A model generated the notes under the pieces. It made no database searches. It worked only from the letters and a program-made list of their open reading frames with translations, and was not told the origin of the DNA. Below are positions 63,340-64,000 of a stretch of 64,000 bases of DNA, piece after piece. The stretch is taken from assembly GCA_023213315.1 (NCBI GenBank), contig JAKCPI010001978.1, positions 1-64,000 of the forward strand, given 5' to 3'. The position numbers and the translations under genes are program-made. Origin of the DNA: Euborellia annulipes (taxonomy: Eukaryota > Arthropoda > Insecta > Dermaptera > Anisolabididae). Numbering within the stretch: position 1 is the first letter of the stretch; every line of letters begins with the position of its first letter.

Positions 63340-64000
63340 TTTTATCTTTTCCTTTTTACTTTTTTGATTTTTATTAAGTGTCTTTGAGTAATCGATTGTC
63401 GTTTATGTAAAGAAAAGCACTGTTAAATGATGGGAGCCTGGAATATACAATTAGATATAATAATTAAATAATGGCATTTAAAAATTTTTTAAAATACCCA
63501 TCTTGCTTAAACAAAAATCTATCAAAAAATCCTTTTATCTATATAAGGGGAAGGGAAAAGTAGGGATGGCTATTATCAAAGATGGCCACTCTCTCTTTCT
63601 CTCTTTTTCTTGTAGGAAGGCGTTCGTCTACTTTCGCCTATTTCCGCTTGCCTTCGTCTTTCCCCCTACCCTTTCTCTCTCTTTCAGTTTCTCCCAGGGA
63701 GGTTTCTTTTCCAAATTATTGCTAGTTTTATAAAAAAAATAATAAATAAAAAAATATTTTTATATAAATTTATATTTTTTAGCAATAAAAATTTTTCTTT
63801 TTGTATTTTTTATTTATAAAATGGAGGGGTAAGGAGGAGGCGTCATACAATTAAATTTTTTTTTAAGGGAGGCGTTGTAACATAAAGTTTGGAAACCACT
63901 GGTCTAGAGTCTGGAGCAACGAAACCATTTCTTGTATATTTTTTACTTTTTTTTTCAATTATTATTTAAACTCAAAATGTGAAACTTGTCATGTTTCTTT
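63340..64000. other. AT-rich window end
   Basis: A pyrimidine-rich tract lies at about 63585-63700. TTTGGAAACCACTGG near 63889-63903 looks like one end of a hAT-type element whose partner I do not find. No gene is seen. Confidence 0.5.

Noticed and set aside
1..64000. CRISPR arrays, operons, rRNA or bacterial genes
   Set aside because: None is seen; introns, splice sites and animal protein families mark the DNA as eukaryotic nuclear.

Overview
This is a eukaryotic, intron-containing, AT-rich stretch of nuclear DNA. The protein families (a PAN-plus-ZP apical matrix protein and a delta-type phospholipase C), the short AT-rich introns and the dense load of small DNA transposons point to an arthropod. 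A parasitic copepod such as a sea louse is my best guess, but I cannot prove the species from sequence alone.

Two multi-exon genes are supported, both on the minus strand. Gene 1 runs from a signal-peptide exon at 26197-26272 down to a stop at 2330. It has 18 exons with consistent GT/AG borders and phases, totals 3306 nt and predicts 1101 residues. The order is signal peptide, three PAN/apple-like modules, a fourth degenerate one, a glycine-rich region, a fifth PAN module, a ZP domain, a furin-type site, a transmembrane helix and a short tail. That is the layout of NompA/Trynity-like proteins of the arthropod apical extracellular matrix. Gene 2 runs from 59138 down to 31817. It has 16 exons totalling 2310 nt and predicts 769 residues of a phosphoinositide phospholipase C with PH, EF-hand, X, Y and C2 regions in delta-isozyme order, all expected X-box catalytic residues present. 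Its first intron is about 16.2 kb.

Nearly everything else is transposon-derived. At least nine hAT-type miniature elements carry exact 8-bp target duplications, in families recognisable by their ends; two more have 7/8 or 6/8 duplications. There are also TA-flanked Tc1/mariner-type miniatures (one nested pair), a decayed mariner transposase, a PIF/Harbinger-like miniature, a LINE reverse-transcriptase remnant, two tRNA-derived SINE families, and a high-copy repeat with a terminal hairpin. Several introns are almost entirely one inserted element: intron 15 of gene 1 would be about 80 bp without its 1.55-kb insertion.

The most unusual signal is a set of hammerhead-ribozyme-like motifs (CTGANGA, a hairpin, GAAA, then NUH), most of them inside foldback repeats in introns of both genes. 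The best copies (7868-7921, 36953-37008, 47551-47590) also show the matching helix I. They resemble the hammerheads of Penelope-like retroelements, here mostly as inverted pairs. No long open reading frame outside the two genes looks like a functional gene.
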